Source: Pseudomonadota bacterium
Lineage (GTDB): Bacteria; Pseudomonadota; Gammaproteobacteria; Burkholderiales; Chitinibacteraceae
DNA: 64,000 nt
Direction of reading: 5' to 3'
NCBI GenBank assembly: GCA_026399755.1
Contig: JAPLQI010000072.1
Span: 1 to 64,000 of the forward strand
Made by a program: the position numbers and the translations under genes. Numbering within the stretch: position 1 is the first letter of the stretch; each line of letters starts with the position of its first letter. This document shows positions 46,374-54,500 of the stretch, in pieces. A model generated the notes under the pieces. The model did no database searches. It saw only the letters and a program-made list of their open reading frames with translations, and was not told the origin of the DNA.

Positions 46374-47330
46374 TCACGGCGCGCTTGCTGGCATAGATGC
46401 TGGCTTGGCATCGCCGCTAAATGGCCAATGCTCGTTCATATTGATCATAGTTTGATTCGCGCTATGCATCACCACATCCGCGTCTTTGATTGCCTTTTGT
46501 AAGCTAGGGCGCGTTTCTTTAAGTAAAAGCTGCAGCTCTTTCAAAGCAACATCTGCACTTCCCCCCGTTTGCTCATACTTATCCATCGTCATTTGTAATT
46601 TTCTGCTGATTTCTGCCAGCTGCGCATCCGCACGCACGGCCACCGTTTTAAAGCTCGCTAAAGCGCCATCGGCATGACCCAAGGTGGCCGGTATTTTTTT
46701 GCTCGTTAATGTTGTAGCAGCTGACAGCGTTTTATCCAGCCGAGCCCGAGTGCCACGCAGCTCATGCAACAAGGCGCTCGCTTCCTTGAAGGTACTCCCT
46801 AACTGGCCATCAGGCGATTTAAGCATGACCACCAAACTCTGCATTTCTTCTAGCAAGGGGAAAAGTCGCCCGCGTAATTGTTGCAATAATTCACTCACCC
46901 CGTTTTGAGGGTCAAACGCCAACACCGCGCCGCCCACCAAGGGCTTACTGTTTTTTTTACCTGCAGATATCTGAATATAGCTATCGCCAAACATCCCCTC
47001 CCGTGCCAATGAAGCAGATGAATCGCTTTTAATCCAGCGCTGAAAATCATCATTAATTTGCATTTGCACCCGCACGCGGGCGTCGTCTTCCAACTTAATG
47101 CCAACCACCTTGCCAATCGGCAAACCAGACAAGCGCACCAACATGCCTTTATTTAATGACTCCGCACTTTCGGCATAAAAAACCAAGGCATAGCTCCGCT
47201 CAAACCATCCTTGCGAGCGTGCCAGCACAAATAAAACCAGAGCAACAAGCAATAATCCACCAGCAAAAAACAAAGCCACTTGCTGGTGCATTTCTTTCTT
47301 TAATGGATTATTTGGGGCGCTATGACTCAT
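46374..47330 (-). CDS. MCE-domain (MlaD-like) lipid-transport protein
   Basis: About 318 residues, anchored by one membrane helix (residues about 18-37) followed by an MCE domain (YALVFYAESAESLNKGMLVR, LPIGKVVGIKLED). A long helical tail with coiled-coil character ends in an alanine/proline-rich tip. MCE proteins form periplasmic rings that carry phospholipids between membranes. Starts at 47342 or 47330 both overlap the preceding gene; 47330 has the better context. Third gene of an MlaE-ATPase-MCE operon. Confidence 0.88.
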   Translation of the reverse strand: MSHSAPNNPLKKEMHQQVALFFAGGLLLVALVLFVLARSQGWFERSYALVFYAESAESLNKGMLVRLSGLPIGKVVGIKLEDDARVRVQMQINDDFQRWIKSDSSASLAREGMFGDSYIQISAGKKNSKPLVGGAVLAFDPQNGVSELLQQLRGRLFPLLEEMQSLVVMLKSPDGQLGSTFKEASALLHELRGTRARLDKTLSAATTLTSKKIPATLGHADGALASFKTVAVRADAQLAEISRKLQMTMDKYEQTGGSADVALKELQLLLKETRPSLQKAIKDADVVMHSANQTMINMNEHWPFSGDAKPASMPASAP

Positions 47331-47877
47331 TTTGTAGCTCATTTAAAAAGGCCAATAACTCACAAGAAGTCCAATCCACTTCATTTGTAGGCGCGCCTAA
47401 ATCATCGCTAAATACCCACCAATGACAATGCGCAATCAGCGGCTCAGCGCGCTGCATTAAATCTCGGTCTGCAAACAACACTCCCGCAAACCAATCGTTA
47501 TCCGCCAGCAAAATCTTTGGCTCCATCAATAAAGCCCTCACCAACAGCACCGCACGCAAATCGGTTGCACTTAAATGTGCTGGCCGCGCTTGCAGCAATC
47601 GCGCGCTCGCTTGCTCGTCATAACCCAAGCCTGCCAAACGCTGTTGCAAAACCAGCAAAATAGAATCGGCCGCTTGCTGCCGATGCCAATTCACACTCAG
47701 CCATAAGTTTTCGGCCACATTAATATTGCTTAATAACGCGCCTCGTAAAGCCAACAAACCAAAGCCCTGTTTAAGCTGATGCAAGCGAGCACACACTGCG
47801 TCCAAGGCCTTATTTTTGGATTCTGAATCACGGCAATGCAATAACAGCCGCTGTGGCGTACCTTGCAAATCCATCAT
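47320..47877 (-). CDS. Degenerate MlaF-like ABC ATPase without nucleotide motifs
   Basis: A 185-residue protein starting at an ATG that overlaps the mlaE-like stop as ATGA. The middle (FGLLALRGALLSNINVAENL, about 39-58) aligns by eye with the Q-loop region of MlaF-type ATPases. HLSATDLRAVLLVRALLMEP (101-120) lies where LSGGMxxRxALARA is expected, and KILLADND follows where Walker B should be. There is no Walker A loop (GxxGxGKS), the signature LSGG is LSAT, and the catalytic glutamate after Walker B is absent. The frame is intact, so this is a diverged subunit, not a broken gene. It cannot hydrolyse ATP by the usual mechanism. Confidence 0.65.
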   Translation of the reverse strand: MMDLQGTPQRLLLHCRDSESKNKALDAVCARLHQLKQGFGLLALRGALLSNINVAENLWLSVNWHRQQAADSILLVLQQRLAGLGYDEQASARLLQARPAHLSATDLRAVLLVRALLMEPKILLADNDWFAGVLFADRDLMQRAEPLIAHCHWWVFSDDLGAPTNEVDWTSCELLAFLNELQNES

Positions 47878-48560
47878 ACGAGGCTCATTACCACGGCAAT
47901 CAGCGCATCCATAAGCAAGATCGCCACGATGCTGACTAAAACAGCCCTCGACGCCAAACGGGGGATCTCGGTACTGGCAAAACCGGCGCTCAAACCCAGA
48001 AAACAAGCGCTGCTACTGGTTATAAAGCCAAACAAAGCACTCTTGCCTAGCCCCATCATTAAGGATGCCAAATGCAGTTGGCTTAAGCTGCTATCAATCT
48101 CGGCAATCAAACCCGCTTGTGGCGTAGCCAAAGCACCGCAGAACAAAGCACCCGCCATAAAATAACAAAACAACAACATACAGCTCAGCCCTGCCGCCAC
48201 GATGCGCGGCCTGATTAAATACGCCCCCACCGCAATCCCCAGCCGCTTTAAGGTACGCAACTCACCCGACACCTTCATCGCGACCAGCTCAGTGGCAATC
48301 GCAGAAGCACTGCGCGCCGTAAAAATCAAAGCCACCATCAAGGGCCCCACTTCTTGCATGCAGCTAATCATCAGCACATTCATGGCCTTGGCGCCGCTCT
48401 GACCAAAATTGCCCTGCACCAAGGTAATCACAATCGCCCCCATCGCCGCGCCCGCCAAAGTACTGACGCCGATCGACTGCACGCCAGAGAAATACAACTG
48501 GCGCAATAAAACGCGGTGCATCGCAGCGGGGCCAAAAGAAGGGATCACAAAATCAAACAT
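47874..48560 (-). CDS. MlaE-like permease of a lipid-transport system
   Basis: A 228-residue integral membrane protein of the MlaE (DUF140) family. It shows the core pattern VGPLMVALIFTARSASAIATELVAMKVSGELRTLKRLGI, split here by family numbering around residue 70-110, and a final helix pair. It is shorter than typical MlaE (about 260), mostly at the N-terminus. In Mla systems MlaE pairs with the MlaF ATPase and the MlaD ring. Here the following genes are a motif-less ATPase and an MCE protein. MlaB and MlaC genes are not present. Confidence 0.88.
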   Translation of the reverse strand: MFDFVIPSFGPAAMHRVLLRQLYFSGVQSIGVSTLAGAAMGAIVITLVQGNFGQSGAKAMNVLMISCMQEVGPLMVALIFTARSASAIATELVAMKVSGELRTLKRLGIAVGAYLIRPRIVAAGLSCMLLFCYFMAGALFCGALATPQAGLIAEIDSSLSQLHLASLMMGLGKSALFGFITSSSACFLGLSAGFASTEIPRLASRAVLVSIVAILLMDALIAVVMSLV

Positions 48561-48696
48561 GGAAAGGAATTGTAAGAAAGGGGTAGTTCAGTATAGAAAC
48601 ACCAAAAGGGAAGCGCCATAACGCTTTTTGCGCCATCAAACTGCGGTTTAACGAAGTCCTTTGACATCAATTTGCAATAATTAACACGATGCAAAC

Positions 48697-48725
48697 TTGC
48701 AAAACTTCTGCTCTGCGCTTACAAT
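48697..48725 (+). promoter_or_regulatory. Promoter of the tRNA-Gly gene
   Basis: TTGCAA (48697-48702) and TACAAT (48720-48725) with a 17-bp spacer. The expected start, near 48732, is about 11 bp before the tRNA. Confidence 0.75.
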
Positions 48726-48742
48726 GCAGTGGCTGTATCAAT

Positions 48743-48816
48743 GCGGGCGTCGTATAATGGTAATACCCTAGCTTCCCAAGCTAGCGCCGTGAGTTCGATT
48801 CTCATCGCCCGCTCCA
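48743..48816 (+). tRNA. tRNA-Gly (anticodon CCC)
   Basis: The acceptor stem GCGGGCG/CGCCCGC is perfect. The anticodon arm is CTAGC-TTCCCAA-GCTAG, placing CCC at positions 34-36. The T-arm contains GTTCGATTC, and the encoded 3' end is TCCA. Phage-type genes begin within 300 bp, so the 3' end of this gene is the probable attachment site of the element to its right. Confidence 0.96.
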
Positions 48817-48933
48817 AATCCTAAGCCTCATTAATCCCCGTTAGCCCGCATTTTTACTAGGTTTTAAGCCACTTTCAGGCTGTTTATAAAAAACCAAAAA
48901 ACGGGATTTACGGGGGTTAATTGATAGCAATCT

Positions 48934-48955
48934 GCCCCAAGTTTGCCCCAAGTTT
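48934..48955. repeat. Tandem 11-bp repeat near the left end
   Basis: GCCCCAAGTTT occurs twice in direct contact (48934-48944, 48945-48955), about 120 bp inside the element. Such arm repeats are often bound by integrase or partition proteins; this role is only a suggestion. The 290 bp from the tRNA to 49105 contain no gene I can support. Confidence 0.45.
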
Positions 48956-49072
48956 TTTACGCAAAACTAGCAACCTTCATTTATTTCCGATGTTTTCCGG
49001 CCCCCAAAAAAAAACACCTTCATCTCATAAGCCAACGCATCGCAACTTAATTGAGTCGCCACAACGCACCCA

Positions 49073-49101
49073 GCCTCCTAAGCTCTTTTCATTTAGGAGG
49101 C
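49073..49101 (+). promoter_or_regulatory. Hairpin masking the ribosome site of the partition operon
   Basis: GCCTCCTAA (49073-49081) pairs perfectly with TTAGGAGGC (49093-49101) around an 11-base loop. The right arm contains the AGGAGG ribosome site, and the ATG of the next gene is at 49106. Folding would hide the site, so translation of the operon is probably controlled. Confidence 0.65.
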
Positions 49102-49105
49102 GTCT

Positions 49106-49339
49106 ATGCTCTACTTCTCGAACCCCGCCAATGGGCACACCTTCGCTGTAACGCTAGGCCGTGATCCGTTCGACCAATCCCCGATTCTATTAATTTATCG
49201 TTCTGGCGATTGCTTAGGCCATGCCCCTGTAACCGAGCGCCCTACTTCATTTCTCAAGCGCCTGCGTGAAATTCGCAAGATGCGTCGGCGTCATGGTTAC
49301 GAGCTGACTTTTGTTTGCCCTCGGAATTGCCGCAAATGA
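49106..49339 (+). CDS. Unknown small phage protein, 77 residues
   Basis: A 77-residue protein with a basic C-terminal half (SFLKRLREIRKMRRRHGYEL) and no recognised family. It has a strong AGGAGG site inside a hairpin, and its TGA overlaps the ParA start as ATGA. The coupling suggests it belongs to the partition-like operon; the basic segment would suit nucleic-acid binding. Two cysteines lie near the end. Confidence 0.7.
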   Translation: MLYFSNPANGHTFAVTLGRDPFDQSPILLIYRSGDCLGHAPVTERPTSFLKRLREIRKMRRRHGYELTFVCPRNCRK

Positions 49340-49983
49340 GCCAAACCACTAATGCACCAATGATCGTTTACGCCGTTGCGGCACAAAAAGGCGGCACAGG
49401 TAAAACAACACTAGTCACACATTTAGCGGTAGAGGCTGCAAGAACGCTGCGCGTAGGCCTGATGGATATGGACGGGCAAGGTTCACTATCCCGCTGGTGG
49501 AATCGCCGCCAAGCCGCAACGCCGCTTTTCTTCAATGCCGCATTGCCTACTTTGCGCCAAAGTATTGAAGGAATAAGGCAAGAGATTGACGCCCTGTTTA
49601 TTGATACGCCCCCAGCGATTAGCGAAACCATGCGCCAAGTGATCACCCTAGCTGACTTCGTGATTATCCCGACGCTGGCCAGCCAAGACGACCTAGAAGC
49701 CATCGTCCCTACCCTGCAAATGTGCAATCAACTCAACAAGCCGCATCTAATCGTATTGAATCAGGCCGACCGGCGAATTATTACCAGAGAGAGCAAAGCC
49801 GCCATTGAGCAAATGGGGCGAGCCGCAAAGGTGACTTTGAGCCGACTCAATAGCTATTCAGCCAGCCGCACCGATGGGCGCACTGCGCCTGAGTTACAGC
49901 CCAATAGTACGGCAGCGCGTGAGGTGGCGGCATTGTGGCAAGCCGTCAAAGGGGCAAGCCAGCAAGGAGGATTTGCAGCATGA
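49336..49983 (+). CDS. parA: ParA-family partition ATPase
   Basis: A 215-residue Walker-type ATPase of the small ParF/Soj-like group. The deviant Walker A is K18-GGTGK23-T (AAQKGGTGKTT), the A' motif is MDMDGQGSLSRWW, and Walker B is LFIDTPPA. ParA proteins move plasmids or other cargo over the nucleoid. The start at 49336 overlaps the upstream stop; a TTG 21 bp earlier lies inside that gene. The partner is the RHH gene that overlaps its stop. Such a pair in a phage suggests plasmid-like maintenance at some stage. Confidence 0.9.
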   Translation: MSQTTNAPMIVYAVAAQKGGTGKTTLVTHLAVEAARTLRVGLMDMDGQGSLSRWWNRRQAATPLFFNAALPTLRQSIEGIRQEIDALFIDTPPAISETMRQVITLADFVIIPTLASQDDLEAIVPTLQMCNQLNKPHLIVLNQADRRIITRESKAAIEQMGRAAKVTLSRLNSYSASRTDGRTAPELQPNSTAAREVAALWQAVKGASQQGGFAA

Positions 49984-50210
49984 ATCAAGCGAAGATTACC
50001 CCGCCAGCAGTGCAAAAAGGATCGGCGTCCCCTGTCATGGAGACGCCGCAGATGGAAGAGCAGGCACTGACTAAGCTTTCGGTACGCCTGCCAAAGCAAG
50101 ATCACCAGCGCTATAAAATGCTGGCCTTGGTGTTGGATATGTCGCTGAAAGATATGGCGGCGCTTTCTCTTAAAGAATTCGCCGAGCGAAAAAAAGACCG
50201 TCAATCCTAA
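49980..50210 (+). CDS. Ribbon-helix-helix-type partition partner
   Basis: A 76-residue protein whose C-terminal half (LTKLSVRLPKQDHQRYKMLA) fits a ribbon-helix-helix DNA-binding fold: a beta strand of alternating residues, then two helices. It overlaps the ParA stop as ATGA. Small RHH proteins (ParG-like) act as the centromere-binding partner of small ParA proteins. The proline-rich N-terminal tail is also like ParG, whose tail stimulates the ATPase. Assignment by context and pattern. Confidence 0.65.
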   Translation: MNQAKITPPAVQKGSASPVMETPQMEEQALTKLSVRLPKQDHQRYKMLALVLDMSLKDMAALSLKEFAERKKDRQS

Positions 50211-50240
50211 TTGGTAGCTAATTGGTAGCTAATTGGCAGG
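50208..50240. repeat. Three tandem 11-bp repeats after the RHH gene
   Basis: TAATTGGTAGC at 50208-50218 and 50219-50229, then TAATTGGCAGG at 50230-50240. The first copy contains the RHH stop codon, and the last two overlap the end of the convergent 57-residue gene. Short direct repeats beside a ParA/RHH pair are what a partition centromere looks like. Confidence 0.6.
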
Positions 50241-50402
50241 TTTTGCATTCTTCGCATTCCCAAAATTATGCCCAACAAAATCGAGCACAGTACGCGCCAC
50301 GCCCAGCGCTTTCGATACTTTAGGGTAAGGCAGGTGAGCCGACAAAATAGCGGCAGCACCCACTACGGAAGTCACAGCTTGGATTGCGTCAAACAAGCTC
50401 AT
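50229..50402 (-). CDS. Small phage protein, 57 residues
   Basis: Starts MSLFDAIQAVTSVVGAAAIL and ends NAKNAKPAN. It has an excellent ribosome site (AAGGAGATTTGC just before the ATG). One mildly hydrophobic segment lies at residues 8-22 (QAVTSVVGAAAILSA). It follows the endolysin on the same strand, where small lysis or membrane accessory proteins are common, but no family is recognised. Confidence 0.7.
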   Translation of the reverse strand: MSLFDAIQAVTSVVGAAAILSAHLPYPKVSKALGVARTVLDFVGHNFGNAKNAKPAN

Positions 50403-50418
50403 GCAAATCTCCTTGAGT

Positions 50419-50445
50419 AAAAAAAGGCACCCGACGAGCGCCCTT
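50419..50445 (-). terminator. Terminator between endolysin and 57-residue gene
   Basis: In the minus direction an imperfect hairpin, AAGGGCGCTCGTCGGGTGCC, allowing G-U pairs, ends in seven T residues (50419-50425 as A on the plus strand). It lies 17 bp before the 57-residue gene start. Confidence 0.6.
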
Positions 50446-50512
50446 ATGGCTATTGAATTGCTTGGATAGAACGCCCTGCATATCCACCGATTGTGTGGAT
50501 AAGCAGCAATCG

Positions 50513-51169
50513 TTAAGCATCACCTGTAGGGCCAAGATCAAAAGCTAGCCGAGCACGCCGGTAATGCTTTGCCCGCTCCCCCAACCCAATCAAGCCACCA
50601 TTAATCGCACGGGTGCAGCTAGCCAGATCACAGAGCAAGGCCCATTGCACGGCAGTTCTTCCGTGATACGTTGCCATGTTGGCGAAAAAAGCCGCTGCGC
50701 TTCGAGCGGCCACGGCAGCGGTTTGCAGTTGCTCAGGCTTTTGCACCAAAGGCAAAGCCAGCCAGCGCTCCATTGCCGCGTAATTATCTTTGCCGGTGAG
50801 CTGAATCAATCCAGCTCCGCGATAAAGCCAGCCATCATTTGGCCCCGTATTACCCATGCGCTTGCCGTACACGTAATTGGCAATGTCTTGCGGCTTGCGG
50901 GCGTAGCGCTCGGCCAGCTCGGGCGTGTTAAAGCGCTTTTCCCACGTTTTGCGTAAGCCTTCCGCGCTGTAGTTCAAATTCTCAACCAGACTGGCGAGTT
51001 GATTAGATTCATGCGCCACCTGTGCCAAAAACATGGCGAGCACTTCGGGCTGTTTCAGCCTGAATTCAACGCAAGCCTTAGAAAGCAGAGGCGAAAAAAT
51101 AGCCGCTTTGGCGCGGCTTAGGTTTGGCATGATGGCGCAGAGTTGCGCGGCAGTTATCAGATCAGGCAT
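50513..51169 (-). CDS. GH19 endolysin (chitinase-type muramidase)
   Basis: A 218-residue glycoside-hydrolase family 19 protein. The catalytic-type glutamate is E54 in VAHESNQLASLVENLNYSAE; YRGAGLIQLTGKDNYAAME and TRAINGG are the other landmarks. Phage GH19 enzymes cut peptidoglycan glycan strands at lysis. There is no signal peptide, so it depends on a holin, and the gene upstream encodes a candidate. The start at 51169 is preferred over 51178 because AAGGA is better spaced; both overlap the holin-like gene. Confidence 0.9.
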   Translation of the reverse strand: MPDLITAAQLCAIMPNLSRAKAAIFSPLLSKACVEFRLKQPEVLAMFLAQVAHESNQLASLVENLNYSAEGLRKTWEKRFNTPELAERYARKPQDIANYVYGKRMGNTGPNDGWLYRGAGLIQLTGKDNYAAMERWLALPLVQKPEQLQTAAVAARSAAAFFANMATYHGRTAVQWALLCDLASCTRAINGGLIGLGERAKHYRRARLAFDLGPTGDA

Positions 51170-51497
51170 TGTCTTCATCCTTGCTTTTGCCAGGAATCAA
51201 GGCGGCAAGCTGGCGCTGAATCCAAGGCACATCCCCCAAAATAGCCACTGCCGTTTCTGAAACAGTGAGCGCCACATTCCCCGCCAACCAAGAAATAGCC
51301 CCCGAAAAGGCAGGGCTCAAACTCCAAAACTCAGCGGCGGCCCAGCCAGTAAAGGTTGCCCCCACAAAGGCGGATAGCAGTAGGATAAATTTCTGCCACG
51401 GCGGACGAGCACCTAGACGGGAGTAAAGCATCACAACCCCGAAGGCTGCGCCGGTGGCTGGTGCGGCAATATCTGTAACCAATATACGGTCTGGCAT
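51162..51497 (-). CDS. Holin-like membrane protein
   Basis: A 111-residue protein with hydrophobic segments at about 7-25 and 36-55, a further weakly hydrophobic stretch near 65-85, and a charged tail PGKSKDEDNA. Size, topology and overlap with the endolysin start mark it as the holin of the lysis cassette. A good GGAGG site precedes it. The exact holin class is not assigned. Confidence 0.7.
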   Translation of the reverse strand: MPDRILVTDIAAPATGAAFGVVMLYSRLGARPPWQKFILLLSAFVGATFTGWAAAEFWSLSPAFSGAISWLAGNVALTVSETAVAILGDVPWIQRQLAALIPGKSKDEDNA

Positions 51498-51505
51498 AAG
51501 CCCTC

Positions 51506-51535
51506 CTATGGGCGTAAAAAAACCGCTCTAGGCGG
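51506..51535 (-). terminator. Terminator between the giant gene and the holin
   Basis: On the minus strand CCGCCTAGAGCGG is followed by seven T residues and ACGCCCATAG. This 30-bp block matches 27 of 30 positions of the plus-strand block at 59355-59384 in the antirepressor leader. Confidence 0.75.
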
Positions 51536-51559
51536 CTGTGGGGTTTTTAAACGATTCAA

Positions 51560-54500
51560 CTACTTTGGTTTATTTTGCTTGTAAACATCAAGCAACTGCT
51601 GCATTGCCTCTTGCTCATCCTTATCAAGGATTTTCTCAGCGGCACGCTTCTCTAGCGTACTCATTTCACTACTTCTGATTTCTTGGCGCTGTTCGTTAAA
51701 GTTCTTCATTTGCTTTTCCGATGCTTTTACTGCGCCCCCCAAGTAAATTAAATCGCCAAAATCTGTTTGGGCATCCATCAGCCCCTCCTCATTTCCTGCT
51801 TTGGCATTTTTCTCGTACTCGATCACGCCTTGGCTAATCTCACGCTTCGCAGAGAAATAGGCCTGCTTCCAATCACTTAGCTTTTCAGCTTTCACAAAGG
51901 TAGAAACAAACGGCATCTGCTCAATATCTGGCGACTCGCCTTGTGCGGCCAGTCCTCCAGATTCAAGCGACTTAGCCACAAAACGCCCCGTTCCGCCAAG
52001 GTGATACTCAACCAATAGCTTCAATGTTTCAGGGCTAACACTCACGCCCCCTTCGCGGTAATCATTGCCGCCCGTTACTTTGTTAAGCATTTGCGCGGCT
52101 TCGTCATAAACAGTGCCACGCGTGGCACGATTCATAAGCTGCGAATCAGGCACACCAAAACGCCCCTCTGGCATCAACTGCGAGCCAAAGCCATTACGAT
52201 TCAACGCCACCATTGCGCCCGCCTTTACTATCGTTGGCGTAAACGCGAGCATGGTGTTTTTCAGATCCAGCTCGCCCTGCAAACCAACAGGGGAAAAGTT
52301 TTGTGTAGCGGATTTAAAAACATTAACCGCAGCGGCCAGTGGTTTTTTCTGTCCAATGACAACCTCAGTAGCAAATCGGCCTACTTGATAAAACCAGCCC
52401 CAGCCATAAGGCATAGGGATATTCAATCGCCGCCCCCCGCCAATAGGGATAATAAAGTTTCGCTCTTTTTCTGATTCAGGGATTTTATCCCAGTCATCGC
52501 CTGCTCCCATCATGGCCCATAACAAAGGCTGGAGCATACCCAAGGCAACTAGCCCACCCGTAGCGGCCCACACTTGCTTTTTATGCGGGCTATCCACCAA
52601 AGCCTCTTTAATCCGTGTTGCGCCCTGCACCGCAGGATTCCAAAAGAGAAACAGCGTCCGCAGAACGGGCGTCATGTCCCCTTTTCGATTAAAGTTAACC
52701 GTCACATTTTTGGCGATATTTGCCGCCTGAGCAACGGTCTTGCCTGCGTCCAAAGCAGCCGCAAAGCTAGCCAAGCGGAAAGCATTCTCCGTTGCGGAAT
52801 TGGCGTATTCGATGTAATCAATCAGGGAGTTATTGACCGCCTTATAGGCCACTTGCTTGGTCGCGCTCCAAATATTGCCCGATTTAACATCGTTCAAAAT
52901 ACGCGCTACATTATTGCCACTGGCATCATCGAGCATTCGCTCAATATTGCTAGCTGTTCGCTCCAAATCACCAACCCAAGCCGCGCCCGTATTGCCGCCG
53001 TTATTTCTAAACTGAGCCATCAGCCGCCGCATCTTCGGGTCTTTTACGGTGCCATTCTTAGCCTGCTCCCACGCTGCTTTTAATGAAGGAAGGTAATACG
53101 CTGTCGCCTTGGCTGCGGCCTCTGCGCTAATCTCACCAGACAATTGAAGCAAGCCCGCCTGAAAGTCCCGTAATGGATTGACCACAATAAAGGTCGGGTT
53201 CTTCGCCGTCCACATTTGCGCCAGTAGCCGGTTGTATTTCTCGATCGTAGCCAAGCCCGTAATAATTTCTTCTTGGTTCATTTTCTTAAACTGCGCAGCC
53301 AATACAGCGTCATGCAGCTGCACCCGTACCTTTTGGCCTGCCACATAAATCTGAAACTCGCCATCGCCCAGCTGCGATTTGGTGCGCCATTGCACCGTAC
53401 CATTTGCTAGCACAGCTTGCTTCTCTGGCTTATCAATCGTCCATAGATCGGCATCAGGGTTATCTGCAATAAATTGCGCAGCGGTCAGCGCAACGCGATT
53501 TTTCTCCGCTGCCATGACGGCCAGCTCACGGTCACGCACAATATTCGCCAGAATATCCCCCGCACGCGACACGCGCCCCGTGGCACGCCTAAGCGTAATG
53601 CCAGGTGAAAACCCCTTGCCCTTTTGATCGCGGCTCACGCGGCCATCGGCATCATCCGCCCGCTCGAATCCCTTGAGCGGCACATAATGCGCATAAGCTG
53701 AGTTATACGCATCCGCCTGATCTTGGCTAATCAGCCCGCCAGATACCAACATCTTTTGAGTACCTAACGTTAAATCCTGCATGCGCGATGCAATGTCATG
53801 AAACTCGCCAAAGTTTGGCTGTGCCTTTGCCTCCGCAATCACATCAGCCGCATCTTTATTGCTCATCCCAGACAAAGCCTCGTTATCGGCCCGATCAGGA
53901 TTGATCGCCTGCATCCGCTCATTACGCTCGGGCGCATGCAAGGCATAAAGATAAGCCTCAATATCGCCTAGCTCAATTTTCCCCTTCGCCATACGCTCAA
54001 TCAGCGGGCGCACTTCTTTCTGAGAAAAGTCATCCATGCGCGTAGCAGCTCGCCCAGGCATCCGCTCCATCGCCCCATAGATATCAGAAGCATCAGAAAC
54101 CTTACCGCCCTGCTCGACAATAGCTCTTTGAACATCGCGCCAGCGGTTAAGCTGATTCTGAATCTTTGCAGTCGCCTCGTCCAAATTGCTGTGCTCAGGC
54201 AAATCCCACCCTTCGCGAGGCGGTGTGCCATCTTGCTGGTCTGCCGCATTTGCTGCATCGTTGGATTGAGGTGCTGGCGCTTCGTCGCCCTGAATGCCAA
54301 TCCGTGCCGCATGACTATAGCGTGTCTCAGCGGGCTTGCTTTGCGCCAACACCCCCGCCTCTTGCTTTGCCAACTGCACAAGCAAGGCAGGCGTCACCAG
54401 ATTAGGCGACAAAGGTAATTTAAACTTCACCGACAACTTAGCCAGCTGTGTTTTAACCGCACTCACCACCGATTGCAGCCACTCCCGCACCGTGCGCGGC

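Noticed and set aside
47878-48006. Longer start for the ATPase-like gene
   Set aside because: The extra 43 codons lie inside the MlaE gene in another frame and bring no Walker A motif; the ATGA overlap gives a clear start.
48910-48980. Integrase C-terminal remnant on the minus strand (ending LGANLGQIAIN)
   Set aside because: Only about 20 codons are open before a stop and no integrase motif can be seen, so the tandem repeat explains the sequence better.
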